A stretch of DNA of 64,000 nt from contig USGU01000008.1 of assembly GCA_900554415.1 (NCBI GenBank), positions 18,366 to 82,365 of the forward strand, in the 5' to 3' direction. The translations under genes were made by a program, and so were the position numbers. The notes below the pieces were generated by a model. The model searched no databases. It was given only the letters and a program-made list of their open reading frames with translations, and was not told the DNA's origin. Origin of the DNA: an uncultured Lachnospiraceae bacterium. Lineage in GTDB: Bacteria; Bacillota; Clostridia; Lachnospirales; Lachnospiraceae. Below, one piece after another: positions 34,988-44,488 of this stretch; within the stretch, counting starts at the first letter, position 1; each line of letters begins with the position of its first letter.

Positions 34988-35589
34988 TTGCATTTGTCAA
35001 GGGAAGTCTGGCTGAAGTGGAATTAGACCGGGTTATTATTGATGTGGGAGGAGTCGGATATAATGTGTTTGTATCCTCTTATACGATAAGCAGATTACCA
35101 CTGGAAGGAAATGAGGTAAAATTATATACGTATTTGAATGTGAAAGAAGATTTGATGCAGTTATATGGATTTTTATCGAAAGATGAACTGCGGATATTTA
35201 AACTCTTAATCGGTGTAAATGGTATTGGACCAAAAGGAGGACTTGGTATTTTATCTTATCTGACTCCGGATGATTTGCGGTTTGCAGTAATGTCAAACGA
35301 TGTGAAAGCAATTTCAGCGGCGCCGGGAATTGGCAAAAAGACGGCTGAAAAGCTGATCCTGGAACTGAAAGACAAGCTGGGGTCTATAGAGCTGGAAGAA
35401 GTGACAACTTCAGAATCTGTAACAGGGAATGTTTCCTTTTCCAGGGAAATCCAGACAGAGGCAGTTCAGGCATTGGTGACATTGGGGTATGGAAGTACTG
35501 AGGCATTACGGGCAGTTACCAATGTGATGACGGAGCAGGAAGAATCAGTGGAAGAGATTCTGAAAAAGGCATTAAAATTTATGATATAG
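34984..35589 (+). CDS. ruvA: Holliday junction helicase subunit RuvA
   Basis: DNA-binding subunit of the RuvAB branch migration complex, 201 aa. N-terminal OB domain, two helix-hairpin-helix motifs (including VNGIGPKGGLGIL and APGIGKKTAEKLILELKDK around residues 75-127), a linker and a C-terminal domain that contacts RuvB. Start ATG 34984 lies in the 4-nt overlap with the preceding gene. ruvB follows after 82 nt containing the small palindrome CACCTAAGGTG. Confidence 0.96.
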   Translation: MIAFVKGSLAEVELDRVIIDVGGVGYNVFVSSYTISRLPLEGNEVKLYTYLNVKEDLMQLYGFLSKDELRIFKLLIGVNGIGPKGGLGILSYLTPDDLRFAVMSNDVKAISAAPGIGKKTAEKLILELKDKLGSIELEEVTTSESVTGNVSFSREIQTEAVQALVTLGYGSTEALRAVTNVMTEQEESVEEILKKALKFMI

Positions 35590-35671
35590 TGAGCGTTAGC
35601 GGGAAGCACCTAAGGTGTGAATCATGCTATAAGGAATGAAAGGTATACAGGATTGGTAAAAGAGGAAAACT

Positions 35672-36676
35672 ATGGCAAAAAGGATTATTACAACAGAAAA
35701 TTTAGAAGAAGATATTAAGATAGAGAATAATCTGCGCCCTCAGATGCTGGATGATTATATTGGACAGAAGAAGGCAAAAGAGACATTGAAGATTTATATT
35801 GAAGCGGCGAAATCCCGTGGTGAGGCATTGGATCATGTCCTTTTTTACGGACCGCCGGGACTTGGTAAAACTACACTCGCCGGGATTATTGCGAATGAGA
35901 TGGGAGTTCACATGAAGATTACCTCAGGACCTGCGATTGAGAAGCCGGGAGAGATGGCTGCAATTCTCAATAATCTTCAGGAAGGGGATGTCTTATTTCT
36001 AGATGAGATTCACAGGCTGAACCGACAGGTTGAGGAAGTGCTATATCCGGCCATGGAAGATTATGCCATCGATATTATGATTGGAAAAGGAGCATCAGCC
36101 CGTTCTATTCGTCTAGATTTACCAAAGTTTACTCTGGTTGGGGCTACTACGAGAGCCGGGATGCTGACAGCTCCGCTTCGTGACCGTTTTGGGGTTGTCA
36201 ATAAGCTGGAATTTTATACGGAGGAAGAACTAAAGACGATTATTTTGCGCTCTGCAAAAGTACTGGATGTGGAGATCGACGATCAGGGAGCTTTGGAAAT
36301 GGCAAAGCGTTCCAGGGGAACACCGAGACTTGCAAACCGTCTGCTGAAAAGAGTACGGGATTTTGCACAGGTAAAATATAATGGTGTCATTACTGCCCAG
36401 GTAGCTTCTTACGCGCTTGATTTATTAGATGTAGACCGCTGTGGACTGGACCACGTAGATCGCAACCTGTTACTTACCATAATTGAAAAATTCGGTGGAG
36501 GACCGGTGGGGCTGGATACGCTTGCGGCTGCCATCGGAGAAGATGCAGGAACAATTGAGGATGTATATGAACCGTTTCTGATTAAAAACGGATTTATTCA
36601 GAGAACACCAAGAGGAAGAATAGCAACAGAGGCAGCATATCAGCATCTTGGAATAGAAAATCTCACTCAATCCTGA
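35672..36676 (+). CDS. ruvB: Holliday junction ATPase RuvB
   Basis: Hexameric AAA+ motor of branch migration, 334 aa. Walker A GPPGLGKTT near 62, Walker B with DEIHR near 112, sensor 1 in GATTRAG near 155, and a C-terminal winged helix (RTPRGR near 315). Normal length, intact motifs. It forms one unit with ruvA and the two upstream membrane genes. Confidence 0.97.
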   Translation: MAKRIITTENLEEDIKIENNLRPQMLDDYIGQKKAKETLKIYIEAAKSRGEALDHVLFYGPPGLGKTTLAGIIANEMGVHMKITSGPAIEKPGEMAAILNNLQEGDVLFLDEIHRLNRQVEEVLYPAMEDYAIDIMIGKGASARSIRLDLPKFTLVGATTRAGMLTAPLRDRFGVVNKLEFYTEEELKTIILRSAKVLDVEIDDQGALEMAKRSRGTPRLANRLLKRVRDFAQVKYNGVITAQVASYALDLLDVDRCGLDHVDRNLLLTIIEKFGGGPVGLDTLAAAIGEDAGTIEDVYEPFLIKNGFIQRTPRGRIATEAAYQHLGIENLTQS

Positions 36677-36715
36677 CAAAAACTGGCGAAAACCAATGAA
36701 AATACAGAAAAATAG

Positions 36716-36744
36716 TTGGTTTTTGGAAAAATATCATGTATAAT
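36716..36744 (+). promoter_or_regulatory. SigA promoter for zapA
   Basis: TTGGTT (36716-36721), 17 nt, TATAAT (36739-36744), with GAGGAGG and the zapA ATG 20-30 nt downstream. Confidence 0.72.
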
Positions 36745-36775
36745 ACCGTTAGGAATATGAACGAGGAGGTTCATT

Positions 36776-37189
36776 ATGGCATCATCTAAGAATTATACAG
36801 AAGTATTGATTGGCGGTAAAGTGTTTACATTGAGCGGTTTTGAAAGTGAAGATTATTTACAGAAAGTATCTACTTATTTGAATCATAAAATTGACGAGTG
36901 CACAAGCAGTGAAGGATATCGCAAGCAAAGTGCCGAGACCAGAAGTGTACTTCTTGCATTGAATGTAGCGGATGACTACTTCAAGGCTAAGAAGCAGGGC
37001 GGGGCTTTGGAAAGTGATATTGAAACCAAAGATAAAGAAATGTACGACCTGAAGCATGAGTTGATTTCTGTTCAGATTAAATATGAAAATGCAGAGAAAG
37101 CATTGGATAAGTTGAAGGAAGAGAACAGAGAACTGCAAATGAAAATCGTACAGTTAGAGACTGAGATGAAGAATCACCGTAATAAATAG
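36776..37189 (+). CDS. zapA: Cell division protein ZapA
   Basis: FtsZ-ring stabiliser, 137 aa. A small N-terminal domain with VLIGGKVFTLSGFESEDYL and a long C-terminal coiled-coil from about residue 70 (YDLKHELISVQIKYENAEKAL). ATG 36776 follows GAGGAGG. It has its own promoter and terminator. The U32 gene downstream is its usual neighbour in Firmicutes. Confidence 0.92.
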   Translation: MASSKNYTEVLIGGKVFTLSGFESEDYLQKVSTYLNHKIDECTSSEGYRKQSAETRSVLLALNVADDYFKAKKQGGALESDIETKDKEMYDLKHELISVQIKYENAEKALDKLKEENRELQMKIVQLETEMKNHRNK

Positions 37190-37213
37190 ACTGTCTGAAG
37201 GCAGTCTATTTTT
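37184..37213 (+). terminator. Terminator overlapping the zapA stop
   Basis: AAATAGACTG pairs with CAGTCTATTT (loop near TCTGAAGG), followed by TTTTTC. The stem includes the zapA stop codon, so attenuation by terminating ribosomes is possible. Confidence 0.75.
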
Positions 37214-37256
37214 CATAATAGGTGAAAGAAAAAATAGATGGAGACAGAGGTCTGTT

Positions 37257-39641
37257 ATGAAAGGGAAGATTGAAATACTTGCGCCTGCGGGCGGAATGGA
37301 CTGTCTGAAGGCCGCAGTAGCTGCCGGGGCAGATGCAATATATGTGGGCGGCAGTATGTTCGGTGCCAGAGCCTATGCAAATAATTTTTCGGAAGAAGAA
37401 TTACTAGAAGCGATTGACTATGTGCATTTACATGGCAGAAAGCTTTTTATGACAGTCAATACGCTGCTGAAAGAACAGGAATTAGAAGAAAAACTATATG
37501 CATATTTGCTGCCGTATTATAAACGAGGACTGGATGCAGTAATCGTTCAGGATGTAGGGGTTCTCAGGTTTGTAAGAAAATATTTTCCAGATTTGCCGAT
37601 TCATGCAAGTACGCAGATGACAATTACAGGAATTGATGGGGCAAAATTTATGGAAGAACAGGGTGTACAGCGTGTTGTTACATCCAGAGAACTGAGCATG
37701 AAGGAGGTTCAGCAGATTGCAGAGCACACCAACGTGGAAATAGAAAGCTTTGTACATGGAGCACTTTGCTACTGTTATTCAGGACAGTGCCTTTTCAGCA
37801 GCTTTTTAGGTGGAAGAAGCGGAAACCGTGGGCAGTGTGCGCAGCCTTGCCGTCTGCTTTATCAGGCACAAGGGGAAAAGAAGAGCCAGTATCTGCTTAG
37901 TCTGAAGGATATTTGTACATTAGAGTGCATTCCAGAAATGGACAAGGCAGGCATTTATTCATTTAAGATTGAAGGCAGAATGAAAAAGCCGGAGTATGTG
38001 GCGGGTGTTGTGGCTATGTACCGGAAGTATGTAGATTTATATTTATCAGGCAAAAAATACGCGGTAGAAGAAAAAGATAAGATTTTACTGATGGATTTAT
38101 ATAACCGTGGTGGTTTTCACACAGGATATTATTATACCCGCAATGGCAGGGAAATGGTTTCGTTGGACAGACCGAATCATGCCGGTGTTCCGGCTGTAAA
38201 GGTGCTTAAAAAACAGGGAAATAAAGTGACTGTAAAAGCACTTGTTACGCTTTCTGCACAGGATGTAATTGAACTTCCGGTGCGAAAGGGAAAAGACAAG
38301 GCAGATGCTTATACTTGCAAAGAAGAAGTACCGCAGGGAAAAGAATTTCTTATGTCTGTATTTGCAGATACTCCATTTCAAAAAGGAATGGTGTGGAACC
38401 GCACGCGAAATGAAAAGCTGATTCAGTCATTGCATAAGACCTATGTGGAAGGGAAAATAAAAGAAAAAATTAAGGGAATTTTAATTTTATCTTCCAATGA
38501 CTATGCTACATTTAAGGTATGGTGCGGTGACATAGAAATTGCAGTTCAGGGAGATTTTGTTCAGGAAGCTTTAAATCAGCCGATTGATAAGGAACGTGTC
38601 ATCAAACAGATGAAGAAAACCGGAAATACAGAGTTTGAATTTGAAGAACTGGATGTACAGATTCAGGGAAATGTGTTCCTTCCAATGCAGAGTTTAAATG
38701 AACTGCGCAGAGAGGGGCTGGAATTACTGCAAAAGAAAATTACAGAAGCATACTGGAGAACAGAACCTGTATTAGAAGAAAAGGGTAAATGTGAAACAGT
38801 AGATGGTAAAGATAGAAAAAAATGCGTATTTACGGCATCGGCACAGACTTTGGAACAATTACAGATTTTGATAGCAGAACCGATGATACAACGGATTTAT
38901 GCAGATTGCAGCGCGTTTCCAAAGTTATGGAAAGTATCTGAAGAACAGAAGACGGTGTATGAAGAACTGATTCGGAAGGCCCATGAAAACCAGAAAGAAA
39001 TTTATTTTATCATGCCATACATTTTCCGCGAACATACACGGGTACAGTATGAAGCAGCCTATGAGAGCATTTTCGACGCTCCATGGGATGGTGTACTGAT
39101 TCGCAACTATGAAAGCTTTGGGTTCCTGAGGAAACATGGATATGACAAAACTATTCGGACAGATTATAATATGTATCAGTTTAATTCAGAGGCGAAAGCA
39201 TTTTGGAAAGAACAGGATGTGGATACCTTTACAGCACCTTTGGAATTGACCGAAAAAGAAATGAAACGACTGGGTGTTTCGAATGGAGATGTCCTTGTAT
39301 ATGGACATTTGCCGATGATGGTATCGGCAGGATGTGTGCAGAAAACTTTGGGACACTGTAAAAATGTTTCGGGAATGATGACAATTACCGACAGATATCG
39401 AAAGGATTTTGTGGTAAAAAATGAATGTGATTATTGCTATAATGTAATTTATAATCAGGTGCCACTGTATCTGGGAGATAAAATGCAGGAAGTATATGAC
39501 ATTCATCCGGAAAGCTGCAGACTGATGTTTACGACAGAGGATGACGCAGAAATGAGAAAGGTTCTGCAAAATTTTGAACAGAAAAAGCCAATGGAAGAAG
39601 GCACATTTACCAGAGGACATTGGAAAAATGGAATAAAGTAG
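37257..39641 (+). CDS. Peptidase U32-family protein (RlhA/TrhP-like)
   Basis: 794-aa U32-family protein. An N-terminal TIM-barrel-like half starts with EILAPAGGMDCLKAA, followed by the Cys-rich U32 core with ALCYCYSGQCLFS and GQCAQPC near 170-205 that would bind an iron-sulphur cluster, and a long C-terminal DUF3656-type region with another Cys cluster (CDYCYN) near the end. Historically labelled collagenase-like protease; the characterised relatives RlhA and TrhP hydroxylate rRNA or tRNA using prephenate, which fits better. The FtsW/RodA gene begins at or just beyond its 3' end. Confidence 0.88.
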   Translation: MKGKIEILAPAGGMDCLKAAVAAGADAIYVGGSMFGARAYANNFSEEELLEAIDYVHLHGRKLFMTVNTLLKEQELEEKLYAYLLPYYKRGLDAVIVQDVGVLRFVRKYFPDLPIHASTQMTITGIDGAKFMEEQGVQRVVTSRELSMKEVQQIAEHTNVEIESFVHGALCYCYSGQCLFSSFLGGRSGNRGQCAQPCRLLYQAQGEKKSQYLLSLKDICTLECIPEMDKAGIYSFKIEGRMKKPEYVAGVVAMYRKYVDLYLSGKKYAVEEKDKILLMDLYNRGGFHTGYYYTRNGREMVSLDRPNHAGVPAVKVLKKQGNKVTVKALVTLSAQDVIELPVRKGKDKADAYTCKEEVPQGKEFLMSVFADTPFQKGMVWNRTRNEKLIQSLHKTYVEGKIKEKIKGILILSSNDYATFKVWCGDIEIAVQGDFVQEALNQPIDKERVIKQMKKTGNTEFEFEELDVQIQGNVFLPMQSLNELRREGLELLQKKITEAYWRTEPVLEEKGKCETVDGKDRKKCVFTASAQTLEQLQILIAEPMIQRIYADCSAFPKLWKVSEEQKTVYEELIRKAHENQKEIYFIMPYIFREHTRVQYEAAYESIFDAPWDGVLIRNYESFGFLRKHGYDKTIRTDYNMYQFNSEAKAFWKEQDVDTFTAPLELTEKEMKRLGVSNGDVLVYGHLPMMVSAGCVQKTLGHCKNVSGMMTITDRYRKDFVVKNECDYCYNVIYNQVPLYLGDKMQEVYDIHPESCRLMFTTEDDAEMRKVLQNFEQKKPMEEGTFTRGHWKNGIK

Positions 39642-39649
39642 GTGAGAGT

Positions 39650-41119
39650 TTGGTCAATATTGTAGTAGAATTATCAAAATATGTCATGATTCTAGCTATT
39701 GCAATCTACACATTTGAATGTTTTGCGATATTTGGGTTTGAAGACCCGCATACAAAGAAGAGTATATTAAGGAGACAGAATGTATTAATGTTTTTGATAC
39801 ATTTTGTAGCTTTCATGGTGATGTTTCTTCAGAAAGAAGAAAAGAAAATACTTGGATTTTACGGAATGCAGGTCATTCTGTTTATTGCAATCTTGGTACT
39901 TTACCATATGATATATCCGAAAGTATCAAGGCTGGTTGTCAATAATATGTGTATGCTCCTGTCAATAGGCTTTATCATGATTACCCGGTTGTCCTATGAA
40001 CTGGCGGTGAAGCAGTTTATTATAGCGACAGGGGCGCTGATTATCAGTCTTTTTGTACCGGTTATTATCCGTAAAGTAAAAGCACTTGCGGAGTGGAAAA
40101 GATTTTATGCCATAGCAGGAATTGTGATGCTGGCAGTGGTTATTGTAGGCGGACGGGTTACAGGCGGTGCCATGCTTGCAATTAAGATTGGAGGTTTTAC
40201 CTTACAACCTTCGGAGCTGGTAAAAATCATATTTGTATTTTTTGTCGCGGCAAGCTTCCGGGAGGATAAAAGTTTCCGGAACATTGTTATTACAACTGCA
40301 GTGGCAGCGTTGCATGTGTTGATTCTTGTCATATCAAAGGACCTTGGAGCAGCACTGATTATTTTTGCAGTATACCTGGTAATGCTATATGTAGCAACCC
40401 AGCAGGCAAGATATGTATTTCTGGGACTGGGAGCCGGAAGTGTGGCTTCCGTGGGAGCCTATTATCTGTTCAGCCATGTGAGAGTACGTGTACTGGCATG
40501 GAAGGACCCATTTGCGATTTATCAGAATGGTGGACAACAGGTAGCACAGTCGCTGATGGCAATCGGAACCGGAAGCTGGTTTGGAATGGGACTGATGCAG
40601 GGAGCAGCGGATAAGATTCCGGTAGCAGAATCAGATTTCATTTTCTCAGCAATCGCAGAAGAAATGGGACTGATTTTCGGCATCTGTCTGATTCTCATCT
40701 GCGTCAGTGTGTATATTATGTTTTTAAATATATCTATGCAGCTTAAGAACAGTTTCTATAAAATGGTAGCGCTGGGGCTTGGAACCTGTTATATTTTCCA
40801 GGTATTTCTCACGATCGGTGGAGTTACGAAATTCATTCCATCAACCGGAGTTACCCTTCCACTTGTCAGCTATGGTGGAAGTTCCGTACTGAGTACAGTG
40901 ATTATGTTTGCAATCATTCAGGGATTGTATATTTTAAGAGAAGATGAGGAAGAAGACATTGAAAGAAAGAAAGCAGAACAATTACGGGCAAGACGATCTG
41001 GATATGGAACTGGCAAATCTTCCGGACGAAGAAGAGCTGAGGAGACAGAGACGCCAGCAGCAAAAGGCAAGAGAAGAAAGAAAGCTTCAGCAGGAACAGA
41101 GAGAAGAAGAGAACACTAA
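39650..41119 (+). CDS. FtsW/RodA/SpoVE-family lipid II polymerase
   Basis: SEDS-family glycosyltransferase that polymerises lipid II, 489 aa if the TTG at 39650 is the start. About ten membrane helices; the catalytic-type region with LKIGGFTLQPSELVKI (residues about 180-195) and GGSSVLST near 415. The C-terminal tail from about 435 is highly charged and overlaps the next gene by 176 nt. TTG 39650 has AGGTGAG 3 nt upstream; TTG 39620 is an alternative 10 codons earlier with AGAGGA very close. It pairs with the adjacent class B PBP, the standard SEDS-PBP arrangement. Confidence 0.85.
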   Translation: MVNIVVELSKYVMILAIAIYTFECFAIFGFEDPHTKKSILRRQNVLMFLIHFVAFMVMFLQKEEKKILGFYGMQVILFIAILVLYHMIYPKVSRLVVNNMCMLLSIGFIMITRLSYELAVKQFIIATGALIISLFVPVIIRKVKALAEWKRFYAIAGIVMLAVVIVGGRVTGGAMLAIKIGGFTLQPSELVKIIFVFFVAASFREDKSFRNIVITTAVAALHVLILVISKDLGAALIIFAVYLVMLYVATQQARYVFLGLGAGSVASVGAYYLFSHVRVRVLAWKDPFAIYQNGGQQVAQSLMAIGTGSWFGMGLMQGAADKIPVAESDFIFSAIAEEMGLIFGICLILICVSVYIMFLNISMQLKNSFYKMVALGLGTCYIFQVFLTIGGVTKFIPSTGVTLPLVSYGGSSVLSTVIMFAIIQGLYILREDEEEDIERKKAEQLRARRSGYGTGKSSGRRRAEETETPAAKGKRRKKASAGTERRREH

Positions 41120-42566
41120 AAAAGAGAATACTAAGAAGCAGAAAGCAAAGAAAAAGAAAACAAAGCGGATGACCAACAAGGAGATTACAAGGGTAACCTA
41201 TATGTTTGTTACCTTGTTCCTTGTGATGATTGGATATCTGGTTTATTTTAATGTGGTAAAAAGCAAAGATGTGATAAACAGTGTGTATAACATCAGACAG
41301 GATATTCTGGCAGAGCGGGTAGTCCGCGGAAAGATTTTGGACAGTGAAGGAAATGTTCTGGCGCAGACCGTTACAGCAGATGATGGAACGGAGACAAGAG
41401 AATATCCATATGGAGATATGTTTACGCATACAGTGGGATATGCGGTGAAAGGAAAATCTGGAGTAGAGTCTATTCAGAATTTTAATCTGCTTACATCCAA
41501 TGCACCGTTTCTGGAAAAACTGATGAAAGAATTTCAGGACCAGAAGAATATTGGGGATAATGTAATAACGACACTCAATACCGATTTACAGACCGCAGCT
41601 TATAATGCACTTGGAAATAACAAAGGTGCAGTGGTAGTGCTGGAACCAAGTACAGGAAAGATACTGGCTATGGTTTCCAAGCCTTCGTTTGACGCAAATA
41701 CAGTCAGTGAGAACTGGGACAATTTAATCAATGATACGAACAGTGTACTGGTAAATCGTGCAACTCAGGGACAATATGCTCCGGGTTCTGTATTTAAGCT
41801 GGTGACAACTCTTTCCTTTATGCGGCAGAATGCAGATTACGAGGCATATTTGAATGATTGTTCCGGAGAAGTGACCGTAGATGGAACGACGATTCACTGT
41901 TATGCAAATCAGGCCCATGGGCGGGAAACTCTCGCAGATGCAGTAGCAAATTCATGTAATACCGCATTTTCGGGAATTGGTCTTCAGCTTGATATTTCAA
42001 AATGGCAGGATACGGCAAAGGATTTACTCTTTAATACAAAATTGAAATGTGATTTAGTATCTAATCAGAGCAGCTTTTCTCTGGACAAGAGTGCAGACAG
42101 TGCATCTGTTATGATGACTGCAATCGGGCAGGGGGATACACTGGTAAGTCCATATCATATGGCTATGATTACAGCAGCTATTGCGAATGGCGGTAAACTG
42201 ATGAAACCATATCTGGTGGATGAGATTACGAATTATCAGGGAACCAGAGTGAAGAAATATATGCCTGAAAAATATACAGATTTGATGACTTCAGAAGAAG
42301 CGGCTGTACTTACTGAGTATATGAAAGGGGTTATTTCTTATGGAACAGGAACTTCCCTTTCTGGTGAATCTTACACTGTAGCTGGTAAAACGGGAACTGC
42401 TGAAGTAAGTATGGATAAGACGCAGGTACATTCCTGGTTTGTGGGATTTTCAAATGTGGATAATCCGGATTTGGCAGTAGCAGTTGTCGTTGAAAATGCA
42501 GATACTTCTTCCATAACCGGAGTCAGTGTTGCAAAACAGATTTTTAATGCTTATTATTATAAGTAG
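40944..42566 (+). CDS. Class B penicillin-binding protein (PbpA-like transpeptidase)
   Basis: Peptidoglycan transpeptidase, 540 aa from ATG 40944. A charged cytoplasmic tail (1-75), one transmembrane anchor (about 86-105), a short linker without a full PBP dimer domain, then the transpeptidase domain with SVFK near 281, SCN near 337 and KTG near 482. The compact layout resembles PbpA rather than FtsI/PBP2. The start is uncertain: 40944 gives a 176-nt overlap with the SEDS gene, ATG 41004 is intermediate, and ATG 41169 falls after the SEDS stop but lacks a good ribosome binding site. It is the partner of the upstream SEDS polymerase. Confidence 0.88.
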   Translation: MRKKTLKERKQNNYGQDDLDMELANLPDEEELRRQRRQQQKAREERKLQQEQREEENTKKENTKKQKAKKKKTKRMTNKEITRVTYMFVTLFLVMIGYLVYFNVVKSKDVINSVYNIRQDILAERVVRGKILDSEGNVLAQTVTADDGTETREYPYGDMFTHTVGYAVKGKSGVESIQNFNLLTSNAPFLEKLMKEFQDQKNIGDNVITTLNTDLQTAAYNALGNNKGAVVVLEPSTGKILAMVSKPSFDANTVSENWDNLINDTNSVLVNRATQGQYAPGSVFKLVTTLSFMRQNADYEAYLNDCSGEVTVDGTTIHCYANQAHGRETLADAVANSCNTAFSGIGLQLDISKWQDTAKDLLFNTKLKCDLVSNQSSFSLDKSADSASVMMTAIGQGDTLVSPYHMAMITAAIANGGKLMKPYLVDEITNYQGTRVKKYMPEKYTDLMTSEEAAVLTEYMKGVISYGTGTSLSGESYTVAGKTGTAEVSMDKTQVHSWFVGFSNVDNPDLAVAVVVENADTSSITGVSVAKQIFNAYYYK

Positions 42567-42593
42567 AGTGAAAATGTCAGATGAGATGGATAG

Positions 42594-42947
42594 GTGAGTA
42601 TGAAGTTTTATAACAATCTGTATGTCAGCGAAGGCCTGAAAAAGAAAAAAGAAAAATGGATGAAGAAGATAGAAGCTGGGAAATATCCGCTTCAGGCATA
42701 TATTCTTGCATTGTGTGAGACTGGAGATGACCAGTTGGAATTTTATAGTGCAAATATGTTGTATCAGAGCATTGTTTCGACAGAGGATATTTTTGTAGTA
42801 GGACTTGCAGAAAGCTATATGGATGCGATTTATCTGGTAGAAGAAATCACAAAAGAAGTGTTTGCGAAGACAGGAGAGGCAGATTTGCGTTCTTATCTTT
42901 TACAACAACAGAGATTATATGAGGAAAATAACAAGACAGAGGTGTAG
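42594..42947 (+). CDS. Conserved hypothetical protein, 117 aa
   Basis: Acidic-basic mixed, probably helical protein with no signal peptide, membrane segment or known motif. Features: KKKKEKWMKKIEAGKYPLQ near the start and long helical stretches (YQSIVSTEDIFVVGLAESYM). GTG 42594 or ATG 42600 are both possible; both lie close to the TAGGTGAG site. It is 27 nt after the PBP gene and 3 nt before the DUF2953 gene, so it is almost certainly cotranscribed. I do not recognise the family. Confidence 0.68.
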   Translation: MSMKFYNNLYVSEGLKKKKEKWMKKIEAGKYPLQAYILALCETGDDQLEFYSANMLYQSIVSTEDIFVVGLAESYMDAIYLVEEITKEVFAKTGEADLRSYLLQQQRLYEENNKTEV

Positions 42948-42950
42948 AAT

Positions 42951-43952
42951 ATGCTACATATAATTGGATTGATTTTACGAATATTGGGAATTCTTTTACT
43001 GGGTATCATAGGACTTCTGTTATTATTTCTTTTCATATTGCTGTTTGTGCCTGTCCGATACGAACTGAAGGCAGAATTTCCGGGAGAACTAAGCAGCGCC
43101 AAAGTCAGATTCAGGCTTACGTGGTTGTTACATTTTCTTTCTGCAAGGGTTTACTATGAAGAACAGGAATTTGCGTGGTGGCTTCGTGTGGCATGGAAAA
43201 AGTTTCCAAAGATAGAAGAGCCTGACAAAGAAACAGAGGAAGAACCAGATATAAAAAAAGAGCCTGACGCAAAACAAGAGCCAGATGAAAAAGAAACAAC
43301 GGATATAAAAGGAATATCTGAAAAAACAGAAGTATCTAAAAAATCAACAAAAATCCCGCAAACTGAAGTGGCGGAGAAAACCTGTAAAGAATCTTCTAAA
43401 GAAATACCGGAAGATTCCTCGATAAAGTGGACGGAGAGGGAAAATCAGGAAAACAGGAAAAAAGAAAAGAAGTCATCGGTATATGAGCGTCTGAAACGGA
43501 AAATCATCACCATCTGGCAGAAGATAAAATGTACTTTTGCAAAGATATGTGGTAAAATAAAAGACATATCAAAGAATATTTCGGATACGAAAGAAGCAAT
43601 TCAGATTTTTTTGAATGATGAAGTCCATAGAAGTGCATTCCGGAAGGTGAAGAAAGAACTGATTTGGATAAAACGTCTTTTAAAGCCGAAAATCTTTCAA
43701 GTCCGTTTAAATTATGGATTTGAAGACCCCTGTCTGACGGGACAGATTTTAGGTTTACTTGGCATGGTTTATCCCTTTGTTGGAGATAATATGGAGATAG
43801 AACCGGATTTTGAACAGAAAGTTTTAAAAGGGGATATCCATATAAAAGGAAGAATCCAGATGATTCATCTGGCAGTTTTTGCGGTGAAACTGTTTGTACA
43901 CAAAGAGACCCGGAAGACAATCATGGAAGTAATACACATGGTTATGAAATAG
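42951..43952 (+). CDS. DUF2953 domain protein (YtfI-like)
   Basis: 333 aa. One long hydrophobic N-terminal segment (about 5-35), the VPVRYELKAEF stretch typical of DUF2953, a highly charged Lys/Glu-rich low-complexity middle (about 88-175), and a C-terminal part with LNYGFEDPCLTGQILGLLGMVYP. In B. subtilis the homologue ytfI is directly followed by ytfJ (gerW), and the same order is seen here. Function unknown but linked to the sporulation programme by this pairing. Confidence 0.88.
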   Translation: MLHIIGLILRILGILLLGIIGLLLLFLFILLFVPVRYELKAEFPGELSSAKVRFRLTWLLHFLSARVYYEEQEFAWWLRVAWKKFPKIEEPDKETEEEPDIKKEPDAKQEPDEKETTDIKGISEKTEVSKKSTKIPQTEVAEKTCKESSKEIPEDSSIKWTERENQENRKKEKKSSVYERLKRKIITIWQKIKCTFAKICGKIKDISKNISDTKEAIQIFLNDEVHRSAFRKVKKELIWIKRLLKPKIFQVRLNYGFEDPCLTGQILGLLGMVYPFVGDNMEIEPDFEQKVLKGDIHIKGRIQMIHLAVFAVKLFVHKETRKTIMEVIHMVMK

Positions 43953-43955
43953 TAC

Positions 43956-43992
43956 GAAATAGAACATTGAAATAGAACATTATGAATAGAAC
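43956..43992 (+). repeat. 13-bp tandem repeat upstream of gerW
   Basis: Two perfect adjacent copies of GAAATAGAACATT (43956-43968 and 43969-43981), then a diverged partial copy GAATAGAAC at 43984-43992. They fill the space between the DUF2953 stop and the gerW ribosome binding site. Confidence 0.75.
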
Positions 43993-44020
43993 GATATGTG
44001 CGAAAACAGGAGGAAAGAAA

Positions 44021-44416
44021 ATGGCGGCTGAAAAACAATTTAAAGAGACAGTAGAATCCTTATTTTCAGGAATCAACGGTGTGTTATCATCCAAGACCGT
44101 TGTAGGAGATGCGATTCATATAGGAGATACCATTATTTTACCATTGGTAGATGTTTCCTTTGGGATTGGGGCAGGTGCGTTTAATGCAGACCACAAAGAA
44201 AAAGGATGCGGAGGTCTCGGCGGTAAGATGACTCCGTGTGCAGTGCTTGTGATTCAGAATGGGACAACCCGTCTGGTAAATATTAAGAATCAGGATGCAA
44301 TCACCAAGATTCTTGATATGGTGCCGGATGTGATTGACCGTGTAAAAGGTCCGAAGGAAGAAAAGATGACAGAGCAGGATGTAGTTGATATTCTGGATGC
44401 GGCAGAAAAGGAATAA
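44021..44416 (+). CDS. gerW: Sporulation protein GerW (YtfJ)
   Basis: Forespore-linked protein of the GerW/YtfJ family, 131 aa, needed in Bacillus for proper germination response. Family stretches: VVGDAIHIGDTIILPL near 27 and GGLGGKMTPCAVLVI. ATG 44021 has AGGAGG 7 nt upstream; the longer frame from 43982 runs through the tandem repeat and is rejected. Presence indicates an endospore-forming lineage. Confidence 0.93.
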   Translation: MAAEKQFKETVESLFSGINGVLSSKTVVGDAIHIGDTIILPLVDVSFGIGAGAFNADHKEKGCGGLGGKMTPCAVLVIQNGTTRLVNIKNQDAITKILDMVPDVIDRVKGPKEEKMTEQDVVDILDAAEKE

Positions 44417-44488
44417 GCATAGATAGGAGTAATGATATCGGAGTCAAAAGAATATAATTGGAGTAAGAAGCAAAAATCAGGTGATGCC

